From positions 1 to 38,586 of the forward strand of contig JAJTDZ010000021.1 of assembly GCA_021298245.1 (NCBI GenBank): 38,586 nt of DNA, in the 5' to 3' direction. This DNA comes from Algoriphagus sp. (GTDB taxonomy: Bacteria; Bacteroidota; Bacteroidia; Cytophagales; Cyclobacteriaceae). The notes beneath the pieces are model-generated. The model was not told where the DNA came from and searched no databases. It worked only from the letters and a program-made list of their open reading frames with translations. The translations under genes were made by a program, and so were the position numbers. Below are positions 14,931 to 23,820 of this stretch, one piece after another. Each line of letters begins with the position of its first letter. Position 1 is the stretch's first letter.

Positions 14931-16613
14931 TTAGTCTACGTTATCGTGTAGAAACCTATTGTTCCCCAGGATTTCGTTTTCTTCAGAAAGATTAAACTTG
15001 CTGATAGCGGATTCTGAGCTATGCTCAGGCTCATTGAGAATTACATTTTTTCTCTGATAAGCAGGCACCACCATCTGGTCGTTTAGCTCCTCCGAAGAAG
15101 CCGTGATCAAGCGTCCCCCTTTCAATTTTTCAAATCTCTCGTGAGCTCGTTGTATAGCCTTCAACTTCATTTGCTCGTAGTAATCGTTTGAGAATACCGG
15201 AGCAACAGGTGCAGGGGGGACGTCAGAAGCCTGATTTTCTGGCATTTCCTCTTCCTTATACAAGTTGTGAACGATTTTTTCTTCTTCTAGAGGGATTTCC
15301 ACTTCAGGAGTTTCGGAGAAAATAGGAGCCGAGTAGATAACTTCCTCCTCTTCCCTTACACTATGTAGTTCTTCTTCGATTTCCTCTTTCACTTCTTCCT
15401 TTTCAATTTCCTCTTCAGGAAAAAGTTGGCTGGTTTCTACTCTTGGAAAAGAAAAGGTAAAGGTGCTTCCTCCTAGGATAGGTTCTTCTTTGACCTGTTC
15501 AGATTTTCCGGAGTCCAGATCGATTACTGTTTTAATTATTTCTGGAGTAGGCTCGGGAGTACTTTTTACAGGAGCTACAAAAGGAGTTGTAGGGGTCGAA
15601 TCCATGGTGCTGTGATTCCTTTCAGAAAAGTTAACCGGTTCGAAGCCAGTGGCGATGACCGTTACACGAATGGCTCTGCCCAACTCAGGGTCAATCCCTT
15701 GGCCAAAAATAACTTCGGCATTGTCCCCAGCCTTTTCCTGTATAAACTCGGTGATATCACTGAGTTCATCCATAGAAAGTTCTTCTTCCTCCCCAGACAT
15801 GATGGAAAGGAGTATTTTCTGTGCTCCTTTGATATCCACATTGTTGAGCAAAGGAGAGGAGATGGCTGCTCCAGCAGCTCGGATAGCACGGCCTTCGCCT
15901 TCCTCCGTGGCAGAGCCCATCACTGCAGCACCGGCATCCTTCATCACCGTTTTAACATCTTCAAAATCCACGTTGACATCTTGGTGGATAGTGATGATTT
16001 CTGCGATTGATCTAGCTGCAGTGCTGAGAATATCATCCGCCTTGCTAAAGGCAGTACGGATGGCCAAGTTGCCGTAGATTTCTCTCAACTTGTCGTTGAG
16101 AATCACCAGTACGGTATCGCAGTTTTCACGCAGAGATTCTATCCCTGCCTGGGCCACTGCCATTTTCTTTTTCCCTTCAAACATAAAGGGGGCAGTCACT
16201 ATGCCTACGGTAAGGATGTTGAGTTCCTTAGCAATTTTTGCAACTACAGGCGCAGCGCCTGTACCGGTACCTCCTCCCATACCCGCAGTAATGAATACCA
16301 TCTTGGTATTGTCGGCAAGTAGCTCCCTGATTTCTTCATGAGATTCTAGGGCAGCATTTCTGCCTTGTTCAGGATTCGCTCCTGCTCCAAGGCCTTCTGT
16401 TAGGTTGGCTCCCAACTGTAGTCGTAGTGGAACAGGACTTGACTTAAGCGCTTGTGCGTCGGTATTTACTACGACAAACTCTACGTCCTTGATTCCTTGG
16501 CCATACATGTGGTTGACGGCATTGCTACCACCGCCACCAACACCAATGACTTTGATGATGGACTTTTGATTTTTTGGGAGATCAAATCGGTAATCTTTCA
16601 TGTTATCTGACAT
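14931..16613 (-). CDS. ftsZ: FtsZ, cell-division tubulin GTPase
   Basis: FtsZ polymerises into the Z-ring at midcell and recruits the division machinery. The 560-residue protein has the GTP-binding start GVGGGGSNAV (about 24-33), the tubulin signature GMGGGTGTG (111-119), and the T7-loop segment SKADDILSTAARSI. The globular domain ends near residue 330. A long acidic linker follows (about 340-490, rich in Glu, for example EEEIEKEEVKEEIEEEL). Then comes the FtsA-binding-type peptide VPAYQRKNVIL, and a further extension ending NEILGNNRFLHDNVD that is usual in Bacteroidota. It is the last gene of the dcw cluster, 59 bp after ftsA. Confidence 0.98.
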   Translation of the reverse strand: MSDNMKDYRFDLPKNQKSIIKVIGVGGGGSNAVNHMYGQGIKDVEFVVVNTDAQALKSSPVPLRLQLGANLTEGLGAGANPEQGRNAALESHEEIRELLADNTKMVFITAGMGGGTGTGAAPVVAKIAKELNILTVGIVTAPFMFEGKKKMAVAQAGIESLRENCDTVLVILNDKLREIYGNLAIRTAFSKADDILSTAARSIAEIITIHQDVNVDFEDVKTVMKDAGAAVMGSATEEGEGRAIRAAGAAISSPLLNNVDIKGAQKILLSIMSGEEEELSMDELSDITEFIQEKAGDNAEVIFGQGIDPELGRAIRVTVIATGFEPVNFSERNHSTMDSTPTTPFVAPVKSTPEPTPEIIKTVIDLDSGKSEQVKEEPILGGSTFTFSFPRVETSQLFPEEEIEKEEVKEEIEEELHSVREEEEVIYSAPIFSETPEVEIPLEEEKIVHNLYKEEEMPENQASDVPPAPVAPVFSNDYYEQMKLKAIQRAHERFEKLKGGRLITASSEELNDQMVVPAYQRKNVILNEPEHSSESAISKFNLSEENEILGNNRFLHDNVD

Positions 16614-16672
16614 ATATTAATTGGTGAAAATTTTCTTCTACTGGGTACTTGAATTCAAAAGTTGGGTACTTT

Positions 16673-17986
16673 TCAGTACGCGGTATCGTCTCCGATATCG
16701 TCTGAAATGATCGTTTTAAGTCGGTCTCCAATGCTTTTGAAGAAATCTTTAGAGATGACTTCTCGCTTATCCATTTGCTTGGGTTTCACTCCCGAATTGG
16801 CTTTTCTTTTCTGATAAAGTTCTTCTCGAGTGTCCAGGGATTTAAAACCAGCCAAGACCAAGCCTACGGTAGTGGCATACATGGGACTTTTGATTTCATC
16901 GATGACGGACTTTCCTAGGTGCTCGTTAGGAAATCCAATTCGGGTATCTAGTCCAGTCATGTATTCAAATAGCTGAGAGATGCATTGTAGCTGAGATCCT
17001 CCTCCGGTCAATACGATCCCGCCAGCCAATTTTTTGTAATAGCCGCTCTGCATGATTTCATTCTGTACAATCTCGATGATCTCTTCCATTCTGGCTTGGA
17101 TAATGGAGGCAAGGTTTCGAATAGAAATCTCTTTGGGAGGGCGATTTCTCAATCCTGGTATAGACACGATTTCGTTGGGGTTGGCTTCTTCAGCGATGGC
17201 CTTGCCAAAACGCGTTTTCAATAACTCCGCTTGGCTCTGCATCAGCAAACATCCTTCCTTGATGTCGGCAGTGATGATATTTCCTCCCAAGGGAATGACG
17301 GCCGTGTGACGAATGATGTTTTCGTAAAAAATGGCAATGTCGGTGGTGCCTCCACCAATATCAACCAAACAGACTCCTGCTTCTTTTTCTTCTTCACTTA
17401 GGACAGAAAGTGAACTTGCCAAAGGCTCTAGAATCAATTGCTTAGATGTTAGATTGGCACGTTTGACACATTTATTGATGTTGTTGATGGCTGAAGTTTG
17501 GGCAGTAATGATATGGAAATCTGCCTCTAGCCGTGTACCTGACATGCCCACGGGATCTTTAATTCCACCTTCATAGTCTACGGTATAGTCCTGTGGCATG
17601 ACGTGGATAATGCTATTACCTGGAGGCACGACGATGTTGTGCATATCAGAAGTGAGGCGCTGTACGTCTTCCACCGTGATTTCATCCTCTGAAGGGGGCC
17701 TCATGATGCTGCCATGCATGATCTTGCTGTGGATATGCTGACCGGCAATGCCCACAATAACTTCGGCAATATCCACTTCTGCCATATTGGAACACTCCTC
17801 CACGGCTTTTTCAATGGCAGTAATGGTTTTTTCAATATTGGTCACTATACCACGCTCCACTCCGTCTGAAACGGACTTGCCCATGCCTAGCACTTCCAGT
17901 TTCCCGAATTCATTTTTTCGTCCGATGATGGCGCAGATTTTGGTCGTTCCGATGTCAAGACCTACGATTAATTTGTCATTTTCCAT
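16673..17986 (-). CDS. ftsA: FtsA, actin-like Z-ring membrane tether
   Basis: FtsA is an actin-fold ATPase that links FtsZ filaments to the membrane and to later division proteins. The N-terminus ENDKLIVGLDIGTTKICAII carries the phosphate-1 loop (DIGTT, about 11-15). Phosphate-2 is VCLVDIGGGTTDIAIF and the adenosine motif is GGIVLTGGGSQLQ. The inserted 1C domain lies around residues 85-165. ATG 17986 was chosen because the slightly longer frame would start at TTG (17992). It gives 437 residues. The C-terminal membrane-targeting amphipathic helix is plausible around KDFFKSIGDRLKTIISDD. The gene lies 9 bp after the ftsQ stop. Confidence 0.97.
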   Translation of the reverse strand: MENDKLIVGLDIGTTKICAIIGRKNEFGKLEVLGMGKSVSDGVERGIVTNIEKTITAIEKAVEECSNMAEVDIAEVIVGIAGQHIHSKIMHGSIMRPPSEDEITVEDVQRLTSDMHNIVVPPGNSIIHVMPQDYTVDYEGGIKDPVGMSGTRLEADFHIITAQTSAINNINKCVKRANLTSKQLILEPLASSLSVLSEEEKEAGVCLVDIGGGTTDIAIFYENIIRHTAVIPLGGNIITADIKEGCLLMQSQAELLKTRFGKAIAEEANPNEIVSIPGLRNRPPKEISIRNLASIIQARMEEIIEIVQNEIMQSGYYKKLAGGIVLTGGGSQLQCISQLFEYMTGLDTRIGFPNEHLGKSVIDEIKSPMYATTVGLVLAGFKSLDTREELYQKRKANSGVKPKQMDKREVISKDFFKSIGDRLKTIISDDIGDDTAY

Positions 17987-17995
17987 ATCCAAGCT

Positions 17996-18751
17996 TTATT
18001 CACATACGAGTTGATTTGCAAACTTTACACTAATGCGCTGGTAAGCATTCCAGCCTTTTCTAGGTAATATTTCTTTATAGAGTACTTCTATTCGTTTAAA
18101 CTTACTTTCATAGTTTCGAGCATCACCAAATTCAATGACTTGCTTGCCTACTTGCTGGTACAAGCGAATGTCATTTTTTGAATGAATTTCTAATTCAGTG
18201 ATTTGAGAATTCCAAAATTTATTTTGTGTAATAAATTCAATCAAAGGAAGTAATTCAGGCATGGCATCTAACCTTCCCATATCCATCAGAACGCCTATGT
18301 ATAGACCATGCAATACCAAAACACGACTGGTATAGGTAGGCGAGGTTCCGATGATTTTTCCGTCTTTAGTAATGTAAGCGTCTGGTCCATCGGGGCGGGC
18401 AATACGAGCGATGGGTTCGTGCTGCTCCATTTGTAATTGTACCGTCCCTTCTTCGGTTACAAATGCTTCCGCCGATCGGATAAAGGGATGACCCAGCAAT
18501 CTTTTCTCTATGTCTTGAAGTGGAATTTCACGAAAAGGAAGTCCCGATTTCAATTCTGGAAATGCTGCTCCAAGGATGTCTTGGATTTCCTTCTTTTCTA
18601 CAAAATAAATCCCGTTTACTGGAGCAAGATGGATTTCAATCCCTTTAAAGGTTTTGAGTTGCTGTTGCTTCTCAGCAAAACCTATGTATCCTCCAGCCAC
18701 CACTACAAGGCTCAGCGTCACGAGTATCTTTTTAATCTTTGGCTTGTTCAT
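17996..18751 (-). CDS. ftsQ: FtsQ/DivIB, cell-division protein
   Basis: FtsQ is a bitopic inner-membrane protein that joins FtsL/FtsB-type partners to the divisome. The 251-residue protein has a short cytoplasmic start (MNKPKIKKI), one membrane segment (about residues 9-26, VTLSLVVVAGGYIGF), a POTRA-type domain (about 40-110, with IEIHLAPVNGIYFVEKKEI and RLLGHPFIRSAEAFV), and the FtsQ beta domain with ITELEIHSKNDIRLYQQ and ISVKFANQLVCE at the end. ATG 18751 overlaps the murC stop in an ATGA, favouring it over an upstream in-frame start at 18784 that would overlap murC by 37 bp. Sequence divergence is normal for FtsQ; position supports the call. Confidence 0.93.
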   Translation of the reverse strand: MNKPKIKKILVTLSLVVVAGGYIGFAEKQQQLKTFKGIEIHLAPVNGIYFVEKKEIQDILGAAFPELKSGLPFREIPLQDIEKRLLGHPFIRSAEAFVTEEGTVQLQMEQHEPIARIARPDGPDAYITKDGKIIGTSPTYTSRVLVLHGLYIGVLMDMGRLDAMPELLPLIEFITQNKFWNSQITELEIHSKNDIRLYQQVGKQVIEFGDARNYESKFKRIEVLYKEILPRKGWNAYQRISVKFANQLVCE

Positions 18752-20151
18752 GAGGCTTCCAAAAGGTTTCGAGAATGCGTCCAATTCGCAATACCAGGCA
18801 CTAGCCTGTCTATGTCCCCTGCACCCAGGGTCACCAATACCTCAGGCAAGGACTTCGCTAAGTAGTCCATCACCTCGCTTTTCTGTATACATATTTTGCT
18901 CTCCGTTACAATTTTGGGAAGCAACATTTCGGCAGTCACTCCCTCTATGGGAAGTTCCCGCGCTGGATAAATAGGAAGTAAGACTACTTCATCGGCAAGA
19001 GAAAGACTTTCAGAAAACCCTTCAGCAAAATCTTTAGTACGCGTAAATAAGTGCGGCTGAAAGATTGCCGTCATTTTCTGTGAAGGATACATGGCCCTTA
19101 CCGAGCTTAGGCAGGCCTTAATTTCTTCTGGATGGTGGGCGTAATCATCGATGTAAATTTTTCCTGGCACAGAAGAATGGATTTCAAACCTTCGTTTGAC
19201 CCCACGGAAAGACTTGATTCCCGCGCGAACCTGTTCTTCCGTCAAACCATGGTCCAAAGCAATGGCAATGGCTGCCAAGGCATTTTCTACGTTATGAAAA
19301 CCTGGAATATGCAATTCCAAAGCTTTCAATTCTGTTTTTCCTCCGATATAATCAAATTGGAAGGAGTTGGGCTTGGCAAGTATATTTTCTGCATGTATTC
19401 CAGAGGAGCGAAGTCCATACTCTCGTATGCTGGAGGAAGCAATCCCTATTTCTCCTAATCGGTAGTGGGCATGACTTTGTAGGTAGAGTTTGCCTTTTTT
19501 ATCCAGCAACCGAATAAATTCTCGGAAGCCTTCCAGGATTGTTTGTTCGTTTCCATAAATATCCAAATGATCCGGATCCGCACTAGTAACCACCGCCTCG
19601 TTGGGATACAGCCTGAGGAAGGATCGATCAAACTCATCCGCCTCTACCACCACCAGCGTTTCTTTGGACTTACCCGAGAGGATCAAGTTGCTGTTGTAAT
19701 TCTGGGTTATTCCCCCTAAAAAGGCAGTTACTGGTTTTCCGGCAGATTTCAATAAATGAGCTAACATGGAAGAAGTGCTGGTCTTGCCGTGGGTGCCAGC
19801 CACAGCGATAGTATACTGGTCTTGGGTTATCATACCCAGAACTTCAGCGCGTTTTTTAAGGGTAAAGCCAGTTTGAAAAAAGAGAAGCAGTTCGCTGTCT
19901 TTAGGAATGGCGGGGGTCCATACCACCAACACTTCTCCTGGATTTTCTAAAAATTCTTGGGATACCGCGTCCTTTTTATCTTCAAAAATGACATGCATTC
20001 CTTCTTCTTCCAATGAATCGGTCAAAGGAGAAGGGGTTTTATCGTATCCGGCAACCACAAAGCCTTCTTGGTGAAACCAACGGGCCAAGGCACTCATGCC
20101 AATGCCGCCGATGCCAAGAAAAAAGACCTTATGTATCCCTTTAAATGTCAT
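18748..20151 (-). CDS. murC: MurC, UDP-N-acetylmuramate--L-alanine ligase
   Basis: The enzyme adds L-Ala to UDP-MurNAc using ATP, the first peptide step of peptidoglycan precursor synthesis in the cytoplasm. The 467-residue protein has the N-terminal UDP-binding domain with GIGGIGMSALARW (about 13-25), the Mur ligase ATP loop GTHGKTSTSSM (119-129), the carbamate/metal region with EADEFDRSF and SADPDHLDIYG, and the C-terminal domain with DDYAHHPEEI. Length is normal for MurC. The gene overlaps both murG and ftsQ by 4 bp (ATGA), pointing to coupled translation. Confidence 0.97.
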   Translation of the reverse strand: MTFKGIHKVFFLGIGGIGMSALARWFHQEGFVVAGYDKTPSPLTDSLEEEGMHVIFEDKKDAVSQEFLENPGEVLVVWTPAIPKDSELLLFFQTGFTLKKRAEVLGMITQDQYTIAVAGTHGKTSTSSMLAHLLKSAGKPVTAFLGGITQNYNSNLILSGKSKETLVVVEADEFDRSFLRLYPNEAVVTSADPDHLDIYGNEQTILEGFREFIRLLDKKGKLYLQSHAHYRLGEIGIASSSIREYGLRSSGIHAENILAKPNSFQFDYIGGKTELKALELHIPGFHNVENALAAIAIALDHGLTEEQVRAGIKSFRGVKRRFEIHSSVPGKIYIDDYAHHPEEIKACLSSVRAMYPSQKMTAIFQPHLFTRTKDFAEGFSESLSLADEVVLLPIYPARELPIEGVTAEMLLPKIVTESKICIQKSEVMDYLAKSLPEVLVTLGAGDIDRLVPGIANWTHSRNLLEAS

Positions 20152-21257
20152 TTGATTAAAAATTCTAATTCCTGCACTATGGCATTTGCCGCATCAGGCA
20201 TGGCCATTTTTTTTATATTTTCTCCCAAGCTTTGGGCTTGCTGACTTTCATGAAATAGGCCATCAAGGATGGTTTTCAATTGACCCACTGCCTCCGTGTC
20301 TTTGAGAAGCAAGGCGGCACCCTGCTGTACACAGGCCTGGGCATTTTTGGTTTGGTGATCCTCGGCCACATTCGGAGAAGGAATAAACACCACAGGTTTC
20401 CCCACCAAACTAAGCTCAGACACGGAAAGTGCCCCAGCACGGGAAACAATGACATCTGCTACCGCATAGGCCAGGTCCATCTCCCGAATAAATTCTCGAA
20501 CATGCACATGCGCCAAACCCGATTGGATAAGGGCAGCTTGCATTTCTTTGAAATAGAATTTGCCACTTTGCCACAGGACTTGGTAGCCTGCTTTCTCCAG
20601 CTTCTCCATATCATGGAGAACCGCCAGATTTAAGGTTTTTGCTCCCAAAGATCCCCCCAAGACCAAAATGGTTTTTCGGCTTGGATCCAAACGAAAATGC
20701 TGCATCCCCACTTCCCTTTTTCCAGATAAATCGAGCAGGTCCTTTCTCACCGGATTTCCTGTAAACTTGAGTTTATCTTTAGGAAAAAACTTTTCCATAC
20801 CCGGATAAGCGACGCAAATCGATGCAGCCTTTTTGGCCAAAATCTTATTGGTCAGACCGGCATAAGAATTCTGTTCTTGAAGCAGGGTGGGAATTCCTTT
20901 GGATTGAGCAGCATAAAGTACAGGACCACTCGCATACCCTCCCACTCCTACTACAGCTTGAGGTCGGAATTCTTTCACTATTCTAGAGGCCCTGCGTAAA
21001 CTTTTCCATAATTTGAAAGGAAAGCTGAGGTTGGCCAAAGTCAGCTTGCGCTGCAGCCCAGCTACCGGCAATCCCTGAATTTCATATCCTGCTTCTGGTA
21101 CTTTTTGCATTTCCATTTTTCCCAAAGCCCCAACAAAAAGGATATCGCTATCGGGATGTTTATCCCTCCAGGCATTGGCAATGGCGATAGCGGGATAAAT
21201 ATGCCCCCCGGTACCTCCACCGCTAATGAGTAATCGATATGTAGTTGTCTTTTTGAT
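20148..21257 (-). CDS. murG: MurG, lipid II-forming GlcNAc transferase, with a probable non-canonical ATC start
   Basis: MurG transfers GlcNAc from UDP-GlcNAc to lipid I, giving lipid II, at the inner face of the cytoplasmic membrane. The first glycine loop GGGTGGHIYP (about 13-22), the hydrophobic membrane-association patch, the second loop around LVLGGSLGAKTLN and the UDP-GlcNAc region SRAGALSVSELSLVGKP are all present. The open frame begins right after the ftsW stop and contains no ATG, GTG or TTG before the glycine loop. The first ATG is at 21125, downstream of that essential loop. ATC at 21257-21255 gives KKTTTYRLLISGGGTGGH after the initiator and 369 residues, a normal MurG length. ATA at 21266 is a second candidate. 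A base-calling error turning ATG into ATC is possible. Confidence 0.9.
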   Translation of the reverse strand: MKKTTTYRLLISGGGTGGHIYPAIAIANAWRDKHPDSDILFVGALGKMEMQKVPEAGYEIQGLPVAGLQRKLTLANLSFPFKLWKSLRRASRIVKEFRPQAVVGVGGYASGPVLYAAQSKGIPTLLQEQNSYAGLTNKILAKKAASICVAYPGMEKFFPKDKLKFTGNPVRKDLLDLSGKREVGMQHFRLDPSRKTILVLGGSLGAKTLNLAVLHDMEKLEKAGYQVLWQSGKFYFKEMQAALIQSGLAHVHVREFIREMDLAYAVADVIVSRAGALSVSELSLVGKPVVFIPSPNVAEDHQTKNAQACVQQGAALLLKDTEAVGQLKTILDGLFHESQQAQSLGENIKKMAMPDAANAIVQELEFLIK

Positions 21258-21269
21258 GGTTAATATGAA

Positions 21270-22463
21270 TTAAGTAGTTCGTAATCTATTTCCTGTTTTG
21301 TTGGACTCCATGGCAGTGGATCCCTCGTCTTGGTGATCTCCCCGGCTTACGCTTAAGATGATCCCTAAGGCAGTACCTGTGAAGATCAAGGAAGTACCTC
21401 CCATACTCAATAAGGGCAAAGGCAGTCCCGTAATTGGCCCTAAGCCTACGGCCACTGCCATATTGACCAATGCTTGTATGACCAATGCAAAGCTTAATCC
21501 TGCAGACAATAGCCCACCAAAGGCTTTGTTGGAGTTGGCAACGATTCGCATGCCCCGGTAGAGCAGAGCGAGGTACAGAAACAGCACCGAAGCTCCCCCT
21601 ACCATACCATATTCTTCAATAATGATGGCATAAATAAAATCAGAGTAGGGATGTGGCAAGGTATTGCGCTGTTCGCTATTGCCTGGGCCTTTGCCCGAAA
21701 TACCTCCCGTAGCAATAGCGATGTAAGATTGCTCTGCCTGAAAAGGAATTTTACTTTCGTCTTCGGAAGAGGCCATAAAAGATTCTATTCGAGAATAAAA
21801 AGTCTCTTTTCTTTGTCCCAATAATACCGCAGCGGATAAACCAATTAATCCGAACATAACCACCAAAGCAAGATGCTTAATGGGCACCCTGCCGATAAAC
21901 ATGATGAGTAGGCAAGTCATCAGCAGCAAAATGGCTGTGGACATGTTGGCCATCCCTATCAGGGCGCAAATCACCCCAATGGAAATGGTGATGGGCATAA
22001 GGGTGCCTGCAAAATCTTTAATATTGCTTTGCCTCTTGGCGAGCATGGCTGCCAAGGCCGCAATCAAAGAAATCTTGGCTAAGTCAGAGGGTTGAAATGC
22101 TTGATTGATGACAGGGATCATCAGCCAGCGATTGGCATCGTTGATGTTGGACCCAAAAAGGTAAGTCACTATCAGTAGCGGAATGGAGAGGTACATAAAC
22201 AGGCGCGCATAGAGGGCGTACTTCCTGTAAGGCATTTTGTGGGCGAGCCACATGACAAAAAGAGATAGAAAGACAAGAAAAGAATGTCTCAGCAGGTAGG
22301 ATTCGGTATTGACCTCGGTAATTTCTTTGGCAGACTTATAGGCCAAGGTACCCGTGGCCGAGTACACCACCAAGATGCTAAACAGGGACAAAAAGATCAC
22401 GATGGCCCAAATGACGGGATCCCCCTTGAACTGTTCGTCTATCCATGCTTTAAACTGCGTCAT
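21270..22463 (-). CDS. ftsW: FtsW, SEDS-family septal peptidoglycan polymerase
   Basis: FtsW is the multi-pass glycosyltransferase that polymerises lipid II during septation with its partner FtsI. The 397-residue protein has about ten membrane segments. SEDS landmarks visible are NDANRWLMIPVINQAFQPSD (conserved loop with the R-W pair), the large periplasmic loop with EQSYIAIATGGISGKGPGNS and PHPYSDFIYAIIIEEYGMVG (which contains the catalytic Asp), and GLPLPLLSMGGTSLIF near the C-terminus. The FtsI partner is encoded in the same cluster. The start overlaps the murD stop by 4 bp; it ends 12 bp before the murG ATC. Confidence 0.96.
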   Translation of the reverse strand: MTQFKAWIDEQFKGDPVIWAIVIFLSLFSILVVYSATGTLAYKSAKEITEVNTESYLLRHSFLVFLSLFVMWLAHKMPYRKYALYARLFMYLSIPLLIVTYLFGSNINDANRWLMIPVINQAFQPSDLAKISLIAALAAMLAKRQSNIKDFAGTLMPITISIGVICALIGMANMSTAILLLMTCLLIMFIGRVPIKHLALVVMFGLIGLSAAVLLGQRKETFYSRIESFMASSEDESKIPFQAEQSYIAIATGGISGKGPGNSEQRNTLPHPYSDFIYAIIIEEYGMVGGASVLFLYLALLYRGMRIVANSNKAFGGLLSAGLSFALVIQALVNMAVAVGLGPITGLPLPLLSMGGTSLIFTGTALGIILSVSRGDHQDEGSTAMESNKTGNRLRTT

Positions 22464-23815
22464 GCCTCTTGCTTTTGAGTTAATTTTTCTACAGCCACTC
22501 TAAATTGATATCCTCGGTCCTCGTAATTTTTAAATAGATCGAAACTTGCACATGCAGGAGAAAGCAAGACCACATCTCCTTTTTGAGCAAGATCTTGCGA
22601 CCAATGGATGGCTTCTTCCATGCTTTGGGTTTCTAGTATTTTTGGAAGAATCCCGCCAAAAGCTTTTTTTAATTTTTCGTTATCCTTACCCAAACAAATC
22701 AAAACTTTTACCCTACCCCCATCTACTACAGAACTAAGCTGGGAATAATCGTTGCCCTTGTCCACTCCACCTGCAATCCAAAGGATGGGTTGCTTAAAGC
22801 TAGAAAGGGCATAGAAGGTAGATTCTACATTGGTCCCTTTGCTATCGTTGATGTAAGTGACTCCTTCACAGGTGCGAATCACTTCCATGCGGTGGGGCGC
22901 ATTGGTGAAGGTGGAATAGCCTGAGGAAATTTGTAGTTCACTCAATCCTGCCAAGGCAGCGGCTACACCCGCGCACAAGGCATTCAAGACGTTGTGTTTT
23001 CCTTGGATAGAAAGCTGGGTTACAGGAATTTGTAGGTTTCTTCCATCCACTGCGATTTCTAAGGTTTCTCCACCACAGTAGCCTCCCTTTTCTTGTTTTT
23101 TAGTTAGCGAAATTCCATACAATTCCGCCTGCATAGGTTTCAAGTGCATGCCACGGGAAGTGTAGGCATCTTCCAAATAGCAAATTGCTTTTTCTTCTGG
23201 CCCCATATGTTGAAACAATCCCATTTTGGACTGTATATAGCGGTCCATTTCGTAACCGTAACGATCCAAGTGGTCGGGCGTGATATTGGTCAAGATGGCT
23301 ATGTGAGGCTTAAAAGTCTGGAATCCATCAATTTGAAAGCTGGATACCTCAATAACCCACCAGGCATGATCCTTTTCAAGGAGTTGTGCGGCCCAGCTCT
23401 TTCCCACATTGCCTGCCAAGCCTACATCCCAGCCAGCCTGCAAAAGAAGGTGGTAAGTAAGCAAGGTAGTGGTGGTTTTGCCGTTGGTACCTGTGATAGC
23501 AATGACCTTCCCCGAACTGTATCGGTAAGCAAACTCCAGTTCATCAATCACCGGAATGCCTTGGGCGGCAACCTTTTTCACTACTTCTGCCGTGGGTGGA
23601 ATTCCTGGACTTTTTACGATAAGTTCGCAGGATAACAATTTTTCTACGTCGTGCGTACCCTCTTCGAAAGGAATTCCTGCAGCTTGAAGTTGCTCCTTGC
23701 GGGAGTCTGCAATCGTACCTGCATCAGAAACCCATACCGCATAGCCCTGCTTCTTGGCAAGCAATGCTGCTCCCAATCCACTTTCTCCGGCTCCTAGTAT
23801 GGCGATGCGTTTCAT
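22460..23815 (-). CDS. murD: MurD, UDP-MurNAc-L-Ala--D-glutamate ligase
   Basis: This cytoplasmic enzyme adds D-Glu to UDP-MurNAc-L-Ala. The 451-residue protein begins MKRIAILGAGESGLGAALLA, a dinucleotide-fold-like UDP-binding start. It has the ATP loop GTNGKTTTT (109-117), the central domain with EVSSFQID and NITPDHLDRY, and the C-terminal domain with YINDSKGTNVEST and WIAGGVDKGNDY. The late LLSPACASFDLFKNYEDRG block, characteristic of MurD, is intact. It lies 5 bp after mraY and overlaps ftsW by 4 bp. Confidence 0.97.
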   Translation of the reverse strand: MKRIAILGAGESGLGAALLAKKQGYAVWVSDAGTIADSRKEQLQAAGIPFEEGTHDVEKLLSCELIVKSPGIPPTAEVVKKVAAQGIPVIDELEFAYRYSSGKVIAITGTNGKTTTTLLTYHLLLQAGWDVGLAGNVGKSWAAQLLEKDHAWWVIEVSSFQIDGFQTFKPHIAILTNITPDHLDRYGYEMDRYIQSKMGLFQHMGPEEKAICYLEDAYTSRGMHLKPMQAELYGISLTKKQEKGGYCGGETLEIAVDGRNLQIPVTQLSIQGKHNVLNALCAGVAAALAGLSELQISSGYSTFTNAPHRMEVIRTCEGVTYINDSKGTNVESTFYALSSFKQPILWIAGGVDKGNDYSQLSSVVDGGRVKVLICLGKDNEKLKKAFGGILPKILETQSMEEAIHWSQDLAQKGDVVLLSPACASFDLFKNYEDRGYQFRVAVEKLTQKQEA

Positions 23816-23820
23816 AAAGC

